From positions 1,426,001-1,490,000 of the forward strand of contig JAALGY010000053.1 of NCBI GenBank assembly GCA_032358165.1: DNA of 64,000 nt, in the 5' to 3' direction. Source of the stretch: Diplosphaera chodatii. Lineage: Eukaryota > Chlorophyta > Trebouxiophyceae > Prasiolales > Stichococcaceae. Every line of letters begins with the position of its first letter. Position 1 is the first letter of the stretch. The notes beneath the pieces are model-generated. The model ran no database searches. It was not told the origin of the DNA and was given only the letters and a program-made list of their open reading frames with translations. Position numbers and translations under genes: made by a program. This document shows positions 21,370-32,716 of this stretch, in pieces.

Positions 21370-24214
21370 ATGACGGCAGTGGCGGCATCACCAGCAGCGG
21401 AGGACGATGTGTTGTCGCTGGACGCCAGCTCAATGTCAGAGGAAGATGCAGACGAGGTGGAACAGGCAGAGGCGGCGTTCACCAGCTCGAGCGGCGCTGA
21501 GTGGCACTTCACTCCAGCGGACGCCAACCTGCTGGTCCGACTAGTCAAAATGTGTCAGAAGATGGGCTACGGTGGCGTGCGTGGCACGTGGAAAGACTAC
21601 CTGAAGGTGATGTATCGATCCGCTGAATGCAGTAAACCCACCAAGTAAGCTTTGGTGTCCTGAGCACCAGATGAGCTGACGGTCACACGAGTGTGATTGT
21701 TCTTCACCTCTCTGATGCAGAGCCTCGAGATCACAACAGCTGCAGACCCTGCGCGACATGCATGGAACGTGCTGGCGGACTTTGTGGACTCGTTGACAGG
21801 CGCGGAGGCGCGCAGATCAGTGCAGAAGCTGGTCAACTGGGACCGTAAGCTGCAGGTATGTATGCCCTGTCGCTGCCTGCTGCTCGGCAGCAGCAATCTT
21901 CTCCCACAGTATCGTGTGTATGCGGCGTCAAATGGCACGTTGGCCGCAGGAAGAGGAGGAGATGGCAGCCGCCTCGCTTGAGCTCGATGGCATGGCGGGA
22001 CCTGCACAGGTGCCCTGGTGTCATGCGGTCAGTCGCAGGCATGCGGAGCTGCATCTTTGCACACAAATGTACGCGTCTGTGATCTGTCTCGACTTGACGA
22101 CCCTTCTTGCTGCAGGGAAGCATCTGGCAGCTGGTGCAGCGGACGCAGGCGCACAGTCGGTTCACCGAGCTGTACACGCTGCCCGCATTTGAGCAGGGCT
22201 GGCAGCGGCAGCGGTAAGGGAATGACAGCTCACAATCACAGTGTCTGATGGCGGCCATCGTTGAAGGGTGCATCACTGCGACTGTCATCCTGTACAGTGA
22301 CACTGCAAGCACTAAAAGTGCTTGTCATCCGTAGGCGTCCGCCGGCGTATGCTGAGGAGCCAGCCCTCTTCGCCATCGACTGCGAGATGTGTGCCACAGC
22401 CACTGACGACAAGGCGCTGCTCAGCTTGTGCCTGGTGGATGTCAATGGAGACATCGTTCTGCAGGTGTGCTGCCAGCAATCAGATTACAGCGTCAGGTTG
22501 CTGCCATGGTAGTGTTGTCACACTGCTGCCCGCCCTGGCATGGGCACAAGTGCCCGTAATGTGGCATGCACTGTCAAAAAGCAGGGTGTTGCTGATTTGC
22601 ATGTTCGACCGTGCATGCCTGCAGCGCCTGGTGCGCCCCGCGGAAGCTGTGACCGACTTCCGCACAGCAGTCACCGGCCGCACAGCTGCCGATCTTGAGG
22701 CAGTCGACTACAGCATCGATGACGCGCAGCGCGACGTGCTGTCTGTGCTGCAAGGTTGGCCGGATGCTGCTGTCCCATTGGTGTTGGTGATCTGCTGGCG
22801 TGTGTTACTCCTGGCAGCACACTATGCATGAGCAGAGCTCTGCAAATTGCGCACTGCTCCTTGGGCTTGCCATGCAGATGCGAGGGCGGTGTTGGTAGGG
22901 CACGCTGTGCACCATGATCTGCGCGCTCTGCGGCTGGACTACCAGCCCATCATCGACACCTCGCTGCTATTGGCTTACAGGTGCAGAAACTATGAATCTG
23001 CACCTTGGGGCTATCAGGGGGCCTTCCTGCTGGTTGCCAGCATGTGTTCAGCTCCTCGGTAACACAAGCTAGCTGCTGCTACACGTTTACCAGTTTCTTT
23101 GTGGCGTGATGCTGGGGACACTGGACACTCTCCCGTCAACTGCCTGCCTGCGTCCTTGCACAGGGACCTGCCGGAGTGCACGCCCGCATTGAGTGACCTG
23201 GTGGCACGGCTGCTGGACCGGCAGCTGCGGACGCCCGGCGCGCCGCACGACCCAGTCGCAGGTGCACACACGACCTCGGTTTCAGTCGACACCCCTGACC
23301 GGTGAAGCGGCACCTGACCGGTGAAGCGGCACGGTGTGAGCAAGTCACTCTGCATGAGTCGTGGCACGACATGGTGCGCATCTTGCATGCAGACGCACGC
23401 GCCGCCATGGACCTCGCGCTGTACGAGCAGCAGAAGGGCCCCACTCTGGGGCTGGACGCGCCCCAGTTGCAGGTCTGTCACCTGTTCGACCTGTCACCCC
23501 GCCACTAGCTGCTTGGCATGGCCTTTTCAAAACGGTTGCAAGTGATAGCACAAACCCGAAGCAAAACCGTGTTTTGCTGACGTGTGCATATGAGCATGAG
23601 AATGTACGATACATAACTCCACATGCAGGTCGCAGAGGACGACATGCGGCGGCTACTGGTGCACTCTCTGGCGCCCAACATGCGAGACGTGGACATCATC
23701 TACCTGTTTCCGCCAGGCTGCCCACCGATCCTGGAGATCACTCGAGAGTCGCCGACAGCGCGCAAGGCCACCGTCAGCTTTGCTAACAAGGCACGCTGGA
23801 CACTACAAATGACCCTGCTAACGTGATGACACAAACCACGCTCAGGCGCTGACATGAAAGACCTGCGCTTCTGCAGGCGGAGGCTGCGCAGGCTTTCGAC
23901 ATGCTCAATGGACAGGAGGAAGCCGACAGCATGGGCCGCATGCAGAAGGTACTCAGCTCACAGCTTTGTCATGGCAAGGCACTGACAGTGGATCATCGGC
24001 TTATGCTTTGGGCCTGGGCTCTGTCTATGTCTCGAAGCGCATAGGCATTTCATGCTGGAAACCTGGGTGTGCTGCTGCTGCTTTGCAGAAGGTGCAGGTG
24101 CCAGAGGGCAAGTTCAAGAACGCCCGAATTCGAGTGAGGATGATGGGCGTAGCTGCTGAGAAACGCAAGGAGTCGCCAGCCAGCAGCGGCAGCTCAAAAC
24201 ATAGCAAGCGCTGA
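21370..24214 (+). CDS. SDN: DEDDh 3'-5' exoribonuclease, SDN/REX family
   Basis: Resembles plant SMALL RNA DEGRADING NUCLEASE, which trims miRNAs and other short RNAs 3' to 5'. First exons are 21370-21606, 21721-21855 and 21950-22009. The exonuclease core follows: LFAIDCEMC (first D and E), RLVRPAEAVTDFRTAVTGRT, HHDLRALRLDYQPIIDTSL (second D), and HDPVA joined over an intron to DARAAMDLALYEQ (catalytic H and last D). The DEDDh set is complete. The C-terminal part looks like an RRM (DIIYLFPPGCPPILEI, ATVSFANKA, EAAQAFDMLNGQ), as in SDN proteins, then a basic tail (KRKESPASSGSSKHSKR). The ATG at 21370 starts an Ala/acidic N-terminal region. It is convergent with uL1c, and the 3' ends probably overlap. 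Confidence 0.85.
23294..23331 (+). repeat. 19-bp perfect tandem duplication
   Basis: Two adjacent copies of a 19-bp unit (CCTGACCGGTGAAGCGGCA). They fall inside the intron that separates the SDN catalytic histidine exon from the final aspartate exon. Confidence 0.85.
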
Positions 24215-24248
24215 GCGTGCAGTTTTGTAGCTGTATTCTCGCAGGGTT

Positions 24249-24253
24249 TTACA
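24249..24253 (-). terminator. TGTAA poly(A) signal candidate for uL1c
   Basis: TTACA on the plus strand, 128 nt beyond the uL1c stop and only about 35 nt from the SDN stop, so the uL1c transcript would reach almost to the SDN coding end. Confidence 0.35.
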
Positions 24254-24338
24254 CGTTGTTGTATAAGCTTCGCCTTGAACTGAAGCGTGATGACCGTCAG
24301 CAGCCAGGACGACATTGCAAAACCGTCTGACAGCTGAC

Positions 24339-24343
24339 TGTAA
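24339..24343 (+). terminator. TGTAA poly(A) signal candidate for SDN-like gene
   Basis: TGTAA fused to an AATAAA-like string (TGTAATAAAG), 125 nt after the SDN stop and 38 nt short of the uL1c stop. Confidence 0.45.
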
Positions 24344-24380
24344 TAAAGTGGCAAGACACGCAGACCAGACGGATGCGCAA

Positions 24381-25670
24381 CTACTGATTCTCGCCGAGCT
24401 TCAGGTCCCGCAGCGCGCCGTATGCCACACGGACCGCTGGCCCCATGGTTGTGCAGACTGTCAGCGTCTTCCAGTACACGCCCTTCGCACCTGGCGGCCG
24501 GTTCTGGTCCATCGACTCCTGCAGCGCTTTGAGGTTGCCCAGCAGCTGCTCCGCCGTGAAGTTGGCGCGGCCGAAGCCGACGTGCACGTTGCCGGCCTTG
24601 TCGGCGCGGTACTCCACCTTGCCGCCCTTGAAGTCCTTGATCGCCGCCGCGACGTCGGTGGTGACGGTGCCCGCCTTGGGGTTGGGCATCAGGCCGCGGG
24701 GCCCCAGCACGCGGCCCAGCTTGGCGACCTTAGGCATCATGTCGGGCGTGGCCACCAGCTTGTCGAAGTCCATCATGCCGCCGGCGATCTGCTCGATCAG
24801 GTCGTCCGAGCCGGAGTAGTCGGCGCCCGCCTCGCGCGCCACCGCCTCGTTCTCACCCTGCCACGAAGCACAGGGAGAATGGAAACCGTCAGCAGACGGG
24901 CAGACTGTGGCGACACGTCGATACATTCCTGATCCTGCCACTGCTTGCCGACGGATGCTGATGTGAAGCTTGGCAGACTGACGGTGCAGACGTCAGTGCA
25001 GGCAGGTGAGGAGGTGTCATACCTGGCACAGGACCGCCACGCGCAGCTCCTTGCCGGTGCCGTGCGGCAGGCTGACCGTCGCGCGCAGCTGCTGGTCTGT
25101 GTACTTCGGATCAATGTTCATCCGCGCGTGGAACTCCACGGTCTCCGTGAAGCTGGCTGATGCTGTCTCCAGGATCGTGGACAGCGCCTCTGCCGGCGCT
25201 GCACACATTGAAACGAAATGTAATGCTTGTGGCCCAGTACGATTGGCAGGAACCCTCGGTGAGCGCCATTGTATGCCAGTGGCAGTCGCCGTTTGCTGCC
25301 TTGGGGGTGCCAGCACGCACAGGCGTGATGCTTGTCAGCAGTGATGCGCACCCATTGCTGTTGTCTTTGCTGGGACCTTGGAGTCCATCTCCCGGAAGCG
25401 GCGAGACCGCTTCTTGGATGATCTGGAAGGCGGAGGCGTGACAAACACCTCGCCAGCATCATCTGCCGCCGCTACCTCTGCTGCAGGGGGAGCCTCGAGC
25501 GTGGCTGCTGCACATCTCGTGCTGAGACCCCAGTGACTGGCCTGGGGCCGGGACCGGAGGGGACCGCTGCGCAAACGGCACAGGCTGGCGCCCTGCCGCA
25601 CACTGCTGAGCTGACAGCATGGAGCAGCGGCGGGGGAGCACAGCCTCTGGTGCAGGAGTGCACCCTGCAT
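24381..25670 (-). CDS. RPL1: Plastid 50S ribosomal protein uL1c
   Basis: Bacterial-type L1, which forms the L1 stalk near the ribosomal E site. Exons 25670-25352, 25198-25023 and 24857-24381 join in phase to 323 aa. The first ~70 residues are Ser/Arg/Ala-rich with few acids, consistent with a plastid transit peptide, then a Lys/Arg-rich [14 protein letters not shown]. Conserved L1 segments follow: [76 protein letters not shown], and [20 protein letters not shown]. The ATG at 25670 is preferred over an in-frame one at 25799 because it leaves room for the divergent HGH1 promoter. Confidence 0.93.
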
Positions 25671-26027
25671 GGCTGGCTGAGCAGCCGCTGCTGCAGTGCA
25701 CGCTGATTGAGACGCAGCAGCCAACCACCCGGACGTCCACAACTGGCTGGCACGGCAGCAAGACCCGCTTGATCGATGGCCCTTGTTGCTTTGCAGCATG
25801 GACGCGAGGACTGAGCCTCAGCAGCCAAGCTCATCCCGGAACTTCCACTGCTTCCTGCAACGCGGCGGCATGCGGCGGAACTCCTGCACACCCGCCGCTG
25901 GTCATGACCTGCAGCCTGCAATTTGTGCTCATTGGCACCAAACTGGTTACCCAGAAGTACTGTAAAGGTTGCTGGCAGAGGTGCTGCAGGGCAGTGCACA
26001 GGGTGTCAAAGCCCAAAGCGCAACACG
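25671..26027. promoter_or_regulatory. Bidirectional promoter region, uL1c (-) and HGH1 (+)
   Basis: 357 bp between two divergent start codons, one for a plastid ribosomal protein and one for a translation-factor folding protein. No TATA-like box or obvious operator was seen. Confidence 0.4.
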
Positions 26028-27998
26028 ATGACGGGCGCCGCAGCAGCTGAAGGGGCGAATGACATGAAGGATCTCATCCGATTCCTGCGCGACCCAAGTC
26101 CAGAGGTACACAAATGCTGTGTCGGCTGTTTTCCTGCTTACGAGAAAAGCCCTTTGCGGTACGTGGAGTGACGTTCACAGTGCTGCTGCATGCATGCAGA
26201 TGCGCCGGCAGGCGGTGGGCCTGGTTCAGGGGCTCACAGGGTCGCCAGAGGGCGCGCAGGCGCTGTCCTCAGCGAGCAATGAGCTCCTGCCTGCGTTGCT
26301 GTGGCTCGTCGGCGATTCGAGCCAGGTCTCCAGAGCGGCATTGACCTCCCTTGTCAACCTCTCTCAGGTGACCGCGTGGCTTGTCTGACGAGGAATGCAC
26401 GGGTTCGAACAGATATTGGCTGAGGTCATTTGTCGGTCAGAGTTGGTCATCAACCTGCATGTGTGTAATGCAGGATGCTGGCATCGCCGCCAAGCTGTTG
26501 GGCATCAGCGTCATAGACAAATGCCTCGACTACATCAAGGTGACCTGCTTGCGTACAGCGCCACAGCCCGTCGGTATTGACCACAGCGTTGTGCTTGCAG
26601 CTCGCCTGGCAGCGCTCGCCTTCTGCTCACCAGGCGGACTCTGCTTGCAGGAGAATGCGACAGCAGCACCAGAACTGCTCGTCATGCTCTTATGCAATGT
26701 GACCACCACGGAGCAGGGCAGCAAGCAGGTGCTTCAGGTCGGGCGGGGCGACCTGGAGGGCTTCCACATGTGAGATACTGATTTGCTTACAGCATCAGAC
26801 TGGCATGCCTGTGATTCATTGGCTGACGCATGAGCAGCTGGCCAAGCAACGGATTTGCGCATTGCAGGGGTGTGCTTCTTAGCCGCTTTGTCGAAGAGCA
26901 GTCAGCGGCAGGGGATCCTTACGGTCATGTAGCGTATATTCTGACAAATGTGACGCGGATCAAACAGGGGCAGGTAGTGCCAAGAAGAGTGCCAAGCTGT
27001 CACCAGGCTGCTGGTGCTCCTTGGCTGTGCAACCAGACTAATCAGCTGGACTCCCTGAGCAGTGTGACATATGCCTCACAGGACATCATACTTGAGCCGG
27101 GCCGAGGCTACGTCAACGCCCTGATTTCGCAGTTGAACTCTGACAGCGCAGTTCGGCGGCAGGGCTGCAGTGCCGCTCTGCGCAACCTGTGCTTCGGCAT
27201 GCAGGTAGACATGCTGCATCGAGTTATTGGCACTGCTTTGCTGCAGCGACTGCCATGCTGACCTGCCCGGCCAAGCAGCCCTTAAACTGATGCAGGCCAT
27301 TGGTCTGCTCGCTGCCTGCCCCACATCTGCACCATGCTCTGAGGGTTTGCTGTGTCCCCACTCATTTTTCAAGTGCTGGCGCTGGATGTGCAGGATGCTG
27401 GAGAGGAAGCGCTGGCACCCATCACAGAAAACCAGCAGTTGCTAGATGCCATCATCGCGCCACTGTCAGGCAAGGCCTCGCCGGCAGCGGACGACGATAC
27501 CACACGGGAGGCGCTTGCAGAGGCCGTCCTCTTACTGGTGGGCGCCCATGCACGACAGCTGCATGCTCAGGATGGACTCATCTGTTTCATAAGGGAAGTT
27601 GGTGCTATGTACTCCCCTGGTCGGCTGTCATGCTTGCTAGCCTCACGGACGTATGGATCTTTGTGTACAGGCTTCGTCTGAGAGGGGCCGCAAAGCCCTG
27701 TGGACCGTCAACGCACCAGAGGTCCTGCGGAAAGGGTGCGCTGCTGCCGTCTGTCAACATGTAACATCACCTGGACTGCAGCCGGCCATTAATGAAGTGT
27801 CTGCTGGTTGAGCGGACCACCAGCGCCTAAGACGTCTTCAATGCGTGCAGTTACGAAGCAGAGGAGGACCCGGGGGTCTGCGCGGCGATGGAGCGCACCG
27901 CGGAACTGTTCATCGCTGGGAACATCGTGCCTGACATTGTGGAGGAGCCAACCGCAGCAGATGGCACCGACAATGCAGCCGATCAGGAATCAGCCTAG
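26028..27998 (+). CDS. HGH1: HGH1 homolog (FAM203/BRP16), eEF2-folding cofactor
   Basis: An armadillo-like helical repeat protein. Yeast Hgh1 helps the TRiC/CCT chaperonin fold translation elongation factor 2 in the cytosol. Exons start 26028-26105 (MTGAAAAEGANDMKDLIRFL), 26200-26367 (RRQAVGLVQGLTGSPEG..ALTSLVNLSQ), 26474-26539 and about 26651-26737 (PELLVMLLCNVTTTEQGSKQ). Then come LLSRFVEEQ..HVAYILTNVT, GYVNALISQLNSDSAVRRQG with AALRNLCFG, REALAEAVLLLVGA, ALWTVNAPEVLRK, and the family's typical end YEAEEDPGVCAAMERTAEL. The tail is acidic. The junction into the exon near 26869 (GVLLSRF) does not phase cleanly with the previous donor, so a small exon or a different donor may be missing there. 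Confidence 0.82.
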
Positions 27999-28413
27999 GC
28001 AGCCCATCTTCCGAAGCGTTTCAGTCCTGCTGAGTTGGCTGAGTGCAGAATAGAGATGATGAGCTGGCGGCTGTCAGGTTCCAGATGATGGTCACATACA
28101 TATGCAGAAATCTGCATGCTCGAAGTCCACAGTTGCACATCGTAGCGCGATCAGACACCCCAGTCGTTGTCGTGCCGTCACCTACCTGAGGCACAAGCCG
28201 AAGAGTGAGTCACTGACATCGCCGCGGCAGCAAAACCGTCAGGGTGCACGGCGTCTCCAGCAGGGTTTGGCGAAGGCCTACACACTGCGGCAACCCGATT
28301 GCTGCGCTCAGCATGATGGCAGCTGCAGCGCAACAACCTCTGCCCAGTCCCAGGTAGACATGTTTTTTGCCGCAGCGCTGATGTGTGAATCATCATGCCG
28401 TTAAACTGCAGGT
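27999..28413 (+). other. Intergenic region HGH1 to GLTSCR1-domain gene
   Basis: 415 bp between two plus-strand genes. I see no exon, repeat or TGTAA signal in it. Confidence 0.4.
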
Positions 28414-29387
28414 ATGGGAGATGGCTCCTATACCTTGACCGCGTTCATGCGTGTCCAATCCGCTTGCAGCGGGGCCACACCCGTGCAAGCCGCGGGCACG
28501 CAGCCAGCAGTAACCAAGCACCAGCCCGCAATGGAGATGGATTGCCACAGAATACGCAACCTTGATGCCAACCGTCCTTTCAGCGGCCTGCAAGACGCAG
28601 TGGAGCGGCTGTTGCCCTTCCACGTGAGCTGCACAGCGTCCGCCGTGTTTGCTGCTGCTCACTGCAGTCTGTGGCCTGGTTGCAGCATGACGCCGCCCAT
28701 TGTCACAAGTTGCAGGCATCAGGAAATGACTATGCCGTGCCGACTGCCCAACGCAGGTATTTGCTGCTGTTGACGCCGGCACGGCCGACGCAGAGCAGGC
28801 AGCGGAGGAAAACCTGCAGCTGACGTCGGGACGTCGGGATGCCTGGGACCGCCAGCAGGCGCAGGTCGCGTTCCAGCTCAACGACCGCCTCGAGCAACTG
28901 CGTGGCAACGTGGGTGCACACTGTGGCCTGAGTGCCTGAGCGTTGACACTATGTTGCAGTGACACCATCGCGGCACCTGCCCACTCTCCAGTGCCACGCA
29001 CATCTCGGGTGCAGTCCAGCATTTGTTCCTACATGCGGGCAGCCATGTGCAGGTCGCACAGCGCGAGTTCACCTCATCATCAACGGCGTTGAATTTTGCA
29101 GGTCGCAGCAGCACAGGCGCAGGCAGACCGCGCTGATGCGGTTCGTCCGGAGGACCGGCTGACGGTGGCACGACACCTCAGGTGCAGCGGCACAGCTGGA
29201 AAGGGGGGCATATGCTTGCTGCTGTGATGTATCATCTGATGCACACGTGGGTCGTCCAGTTCGTCACTATGCCTAGAACCTCAACGGGCATCGTGCCTCT
29301 GTTGTGGCTGGCAGGTCTGAGGCACAGACACGCCTGGATGAGCTGAAGCGTCAGCGCCACCAGCAGGTGGCCTTCACGCTAGACTAG
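28414..29387 (+). CDS. Small GLTSCR1 (BICRA)-domain protein
   Basis: Predicted nuclear protein of about 170 aa in four exons. The domain signature is NRPFSGLQDAVERLLPFH, which joins in phase to VFAAVDAGTADAEQ. In animals and plants the GLTSCR1 domain begins with a PFxSLxDAVxRLLPYHVF-like motif and marks a subunit of the BRD9-type (non-canonical) SWI/SNF remodelling complex. The rest is predicted alpha-helical and charged (AWDRQQAQVAFQLNDRLEQL; RLDELKRQRHQQVAFTLD), as in the second half of the domain. The ATG at 28414 is the first in frame; an internal ATG lies about 40 codons downstream. Known family members are much longer, so this is close to a stand-alone domain. The identification rests on motif memory, not a search. 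Confidence 0.6.
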
Positions 29388-30675
29388 GCATGAATGTGGC
29401 AAGACGTTACATGAAGCCTTTGCAGTACGCACGCTCTGTGCGCGATGTTTATCCCAAACATGCTGTGCATGCAAACCTTGCTGGGGACTTCAGCGCCACG
29501 GAGGAACTTCCCACTGCTGTTCATGCGCAGGCTCTGGACGAAGCTAATCGCAGGGCTGCTGCAGCAGTTGCAGCATCCGCTGCGGCCTCTGCTGAAAACA
29601 CTCCTGAGCAACCGGCGCTGATGTGGACTGGATGACTGGACGCTGAAACAATGGTCGCCAAGAGGCCTTGAGGGACATGGACCGGCAGGGCGTAATGCTT
29701 GCCCTGTTTGACTTCCAGCAGAAGGTATGCACCACTCGTGAAACTGACAGCGAACTCAGGGTGCTAGTCCAGCTTGTCAGCGCAGCTTGTCCAGTGCCAT
29801 GTGTCAGCATGCTCCTCGAGCCATGCGGCCGTAGGCATTTAGAGCAAATGTCTGGAACCTGCAAAATCCTGCTTGGGCATTGAATTCCCACATGTGGCTT
29901 GTCATGCGTGCATCATGAATCCTTGTCAACAGCAGAATGTGCATTCCTTTCTGATCTTGGCTGCAAGACTCTGAGGGGCTCCTTGAGGCATCACGCAATC
30001 TGTACCTAATGAAAATGTTATTGACATTGCAGGGGGCAGACTGTGGTGCTTGAAGTGGGTGCCGCGTCGCAAAACCCAATGTGATAGCCTACGATCAGAG
30101 GTACACAGCAGATCAGTCCGTACGAGAGCAGTCTGGATATTGATCCGGCTGCACCTAGCCGAGCCCAGGCATCCTGACTTAGTCCGATGATACCCGCAGC
30201 TGTCGCACATGTTACTTCAATATGCTGGCTGCCAGCTGCAAACCCTTAATTCCCAACACATGAAAATGAAAACATTTGCGAGCAAGCTTGGTACACTGTC
30301 AGCAAACGGTGCAATACGTCATGGTGCGATGGCAAGCAAGGCTATGTAAGCAGCTGCATCGTGTATGCCTGATGGCAAGGTTAGGCATGTACAAGCTCGG
30401 ATGGAGTATTGGCACTGGCCCAGCTAGCAATGCGGCAACGTCAGCGCTGACATTGCATGGTAGAGGAGATATACACCGGCCCACAGGTTGATATGATTGT
30501 GATCGCCCACATAAGCCAGACCTCTGCGAGCAATGCTTAGCCTGTTGACAGTCATTGCGTGCTGCATGCCAAAAGTTGATTTCCAATGAAAACTTCTATC
30601 AGACACTTGTTGGTGCTGCTTAGTGATCGTGTCTGTATGTGGCATGCCGGTGTGCCAGCCACGACTGAGCGCGTC
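29388..30675. other. Gene-poor stretch
   Basis: 1.3 kb, more AT-rich than its surroundings toward 30000-30700. An Ala-rich open frame (29390-29635) and one at 29668-29883 have no recognisable domain. They are more likely 3'UTR or intergenic sequence. Confidence 0.4.
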
Positions 30676-32716
30676 CTATGGCGCTGGTTTGACCATCGCG
30701 TACACTATCTTCCACAGTCCGGCTATTGATGTCCAGAAGCCACCGATTAATGCGATCACAGCGTATGCCTAAATGGGGAAATCCAGACGTTGGAGCATCT
30801 CATGCATGGCAAGGTAATCTTTGAATCACAAGTGTCGGTTACAAGCATCAGCTGGGCAACACTATTGGAGTATTGATGAATGCTTGGCAGCCAGAAGTGC
30901 ATGTGCACTCACGCACGGCGTAATCACCTTCTGCCAGTCTTGGTACACCGATGTTCTGTCGCAGTACGTGGGTTCGCAGCTGGCCCGGTAGGCTGTGTAG
31001 TTGAGGTTCACGAAATCGTTGCCGGGCGCGCTCATCGGGAAAATAAAATTGTTGTATAAATCCACAAAAAAGGCGCTGGCATTTGATGTGCCATTATCAC
31101 GCTTGCTGCGCCATATGGTGCGTTGCTCCACTATGGCATTGTCAGAGGAGCTTGCAAATAAGCTGTTTGGGTTGCCGATCATCTGGGACATCAGATCCGA
31201 GACGTCTTCTTCAACAGCAGCGTAGGTGTTGATCATGATAAAATACGTCGTGAAGGTGATCTCTGCAGTTCGATGCGGAAACAAAATCATTTCATACAGA
31301 TTGCATGAGAGTCGTCACTCCGTGGACACTGTGACGAAGCGAAGTTTTTCAGTATGCTGGTCCGAGAGCAAGATGTCCATGCTGGTACAGCATTTTGAGA
31401 ATGGAAACCTCACCTGCCACCCTGCGCTGCACGCTGTTCTGGAGCTGCTCGGGCGACAACAAGTTTGGCGAAGGAAATGCTGACGTGATGTTATTTCCCA
31501 GTGCTGCATTGACGGTGCCCATTACAGCCTGCACAAGTGGAAGGGAGCTTTGGATGAAGTGACAACAAATGGACTGCCATACGCCCTGATGATGCATTGG
31601 TCGGAATCAGATGCACATGAAGGCTGAAAGTTAGTGGCAAGCATTTCACCAAGCATGTTAGTACTGCACTCTCAGCAGCATCCAGATTGGGCAGCATATG
31701 GAACCAATGCCTTGCACCTGGCAGAAATTGTATGGCTCCCAATTGCCCTCGCCAAAATTAGTGCAAAGCGCGAAGGGCGAGCTCTCACCACCAGCACTCG
31801 AGCGGTTAGCAATGTCTGCGCTCGAGGCGTCCAGCGACAATTCAACAAAGTCGTTGAAAGGCACCGCGCTATTGCGGCAGGGACACTGCCATGCCTTGAA
31901 CTCGGATGTATCGTTCAAGACCTCGTCCGTTGGCCACTTATAGCTGTCTGGTGAATTGAAGTAGCGTGTCTGCCTGACCTCCGACTGATACATACGGACA
32001 AAAAGAAAGTACAGTGTCAGAAAGTCGTCGATGTTTGATAACCGTAAAGAGGCATGCACATCCAGGTCACTTGTGAACATACACGGTCCCACCGCACCAT
32101 ATATCTGTAAGTTGCGCATGCTGACAAATTGCATGCGACCCACAGGTGCGGGATTGCAATGGACGTCAGTGCCAGCAGCTCAAGAGGCAGTCACTCATAG
32201 CAAAGCACAGATAGCATGCTCACGTTGACGACGCTGTTGGGCCGGGTCAGAAAGTACGCCGAGATCCCACCAACGACACCCAGCAAAAGCAAGAACATGA
32301 GCCAGCGTGTCACGAAACGCGGCCACCCACGTCGAGCACGAGTCTTGTCCATCTGTCCCTGCAGGTGCATATTGATGGGCCAGTATATATTGACCGATCG
32401 TGCAAGGTATCAGCAATCTTGATCAAGCCCTCATCATGTGAGTGAGCGCAAACATGCACTACTGTAGTGCACCACTGGTTGATTTAAAATTGTTGCGAGG
32501 GCAGGCCAGCAGCAAGCGTCAATCATGAGTAAGTTCCGCACAAATTGCGGAGAGATGCCTGGCACTCTGCGCAGATGCATCAAAGTTGGACGACTCAGTG
32601 TATGCACGCACCTGCCACACATCGCCGGCTGCGTCAGCCGGGGCAAAAGCGGTCCTTGAGAGCAACTTAGTGTCATGATCACCCAGTACGCTGGTGACGC
32701 AGGCATCGATCAAGTC
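30676..32716 (-). CDS. Two-TM protein with glycosylated, Cys-containing ectodomain (unknown)
   Basis: I do not recognise the family with certainty. Exons in phase: 32716-32612 (cytosolic, DLIDACVTSVLGDHDTK), then from 32358 (MDKTRARRGWPRF at 32352). TM1 follows (WLMFLLLLGVVGGISAYFL). A large ectodomain runs over exons near 32105-31722, 31528-31412 and 31265-30904. The last exon (30769-30676) carries TM2 (AVIALIGGFWTSIAGLWKIV) and a short basic tail. The ectodomain has several N-glycosylation sequons (NDTS, NRSS, NNIT, NGTS, NYT) and paired cysteines (CPCRN; CEPTYC just before TM2). N-in, C-in, two TMs and a Cys-rich loop recall DEG/ENaC or P2X channels, but I see no diagnostic motif for either. 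The N-terminus is open: the exon at 32716 has no ATG assigned. Confidence 0.55.

Noticed and set aside
26396..26420. tRNA-like GGGTTCGAAC string
   Set aside because: It resembles a T-arm box but there is no acceptor stem or A-box around it, and it lies in an HGH1 intron. No tRNA or rRNA gene was found in the window.
29390..29635. Ala-rich ORF after the GLTSCR1-domain gene
   Set aside because: No in-phase splice from the preceding gene and no domain; probably 3'UTR.
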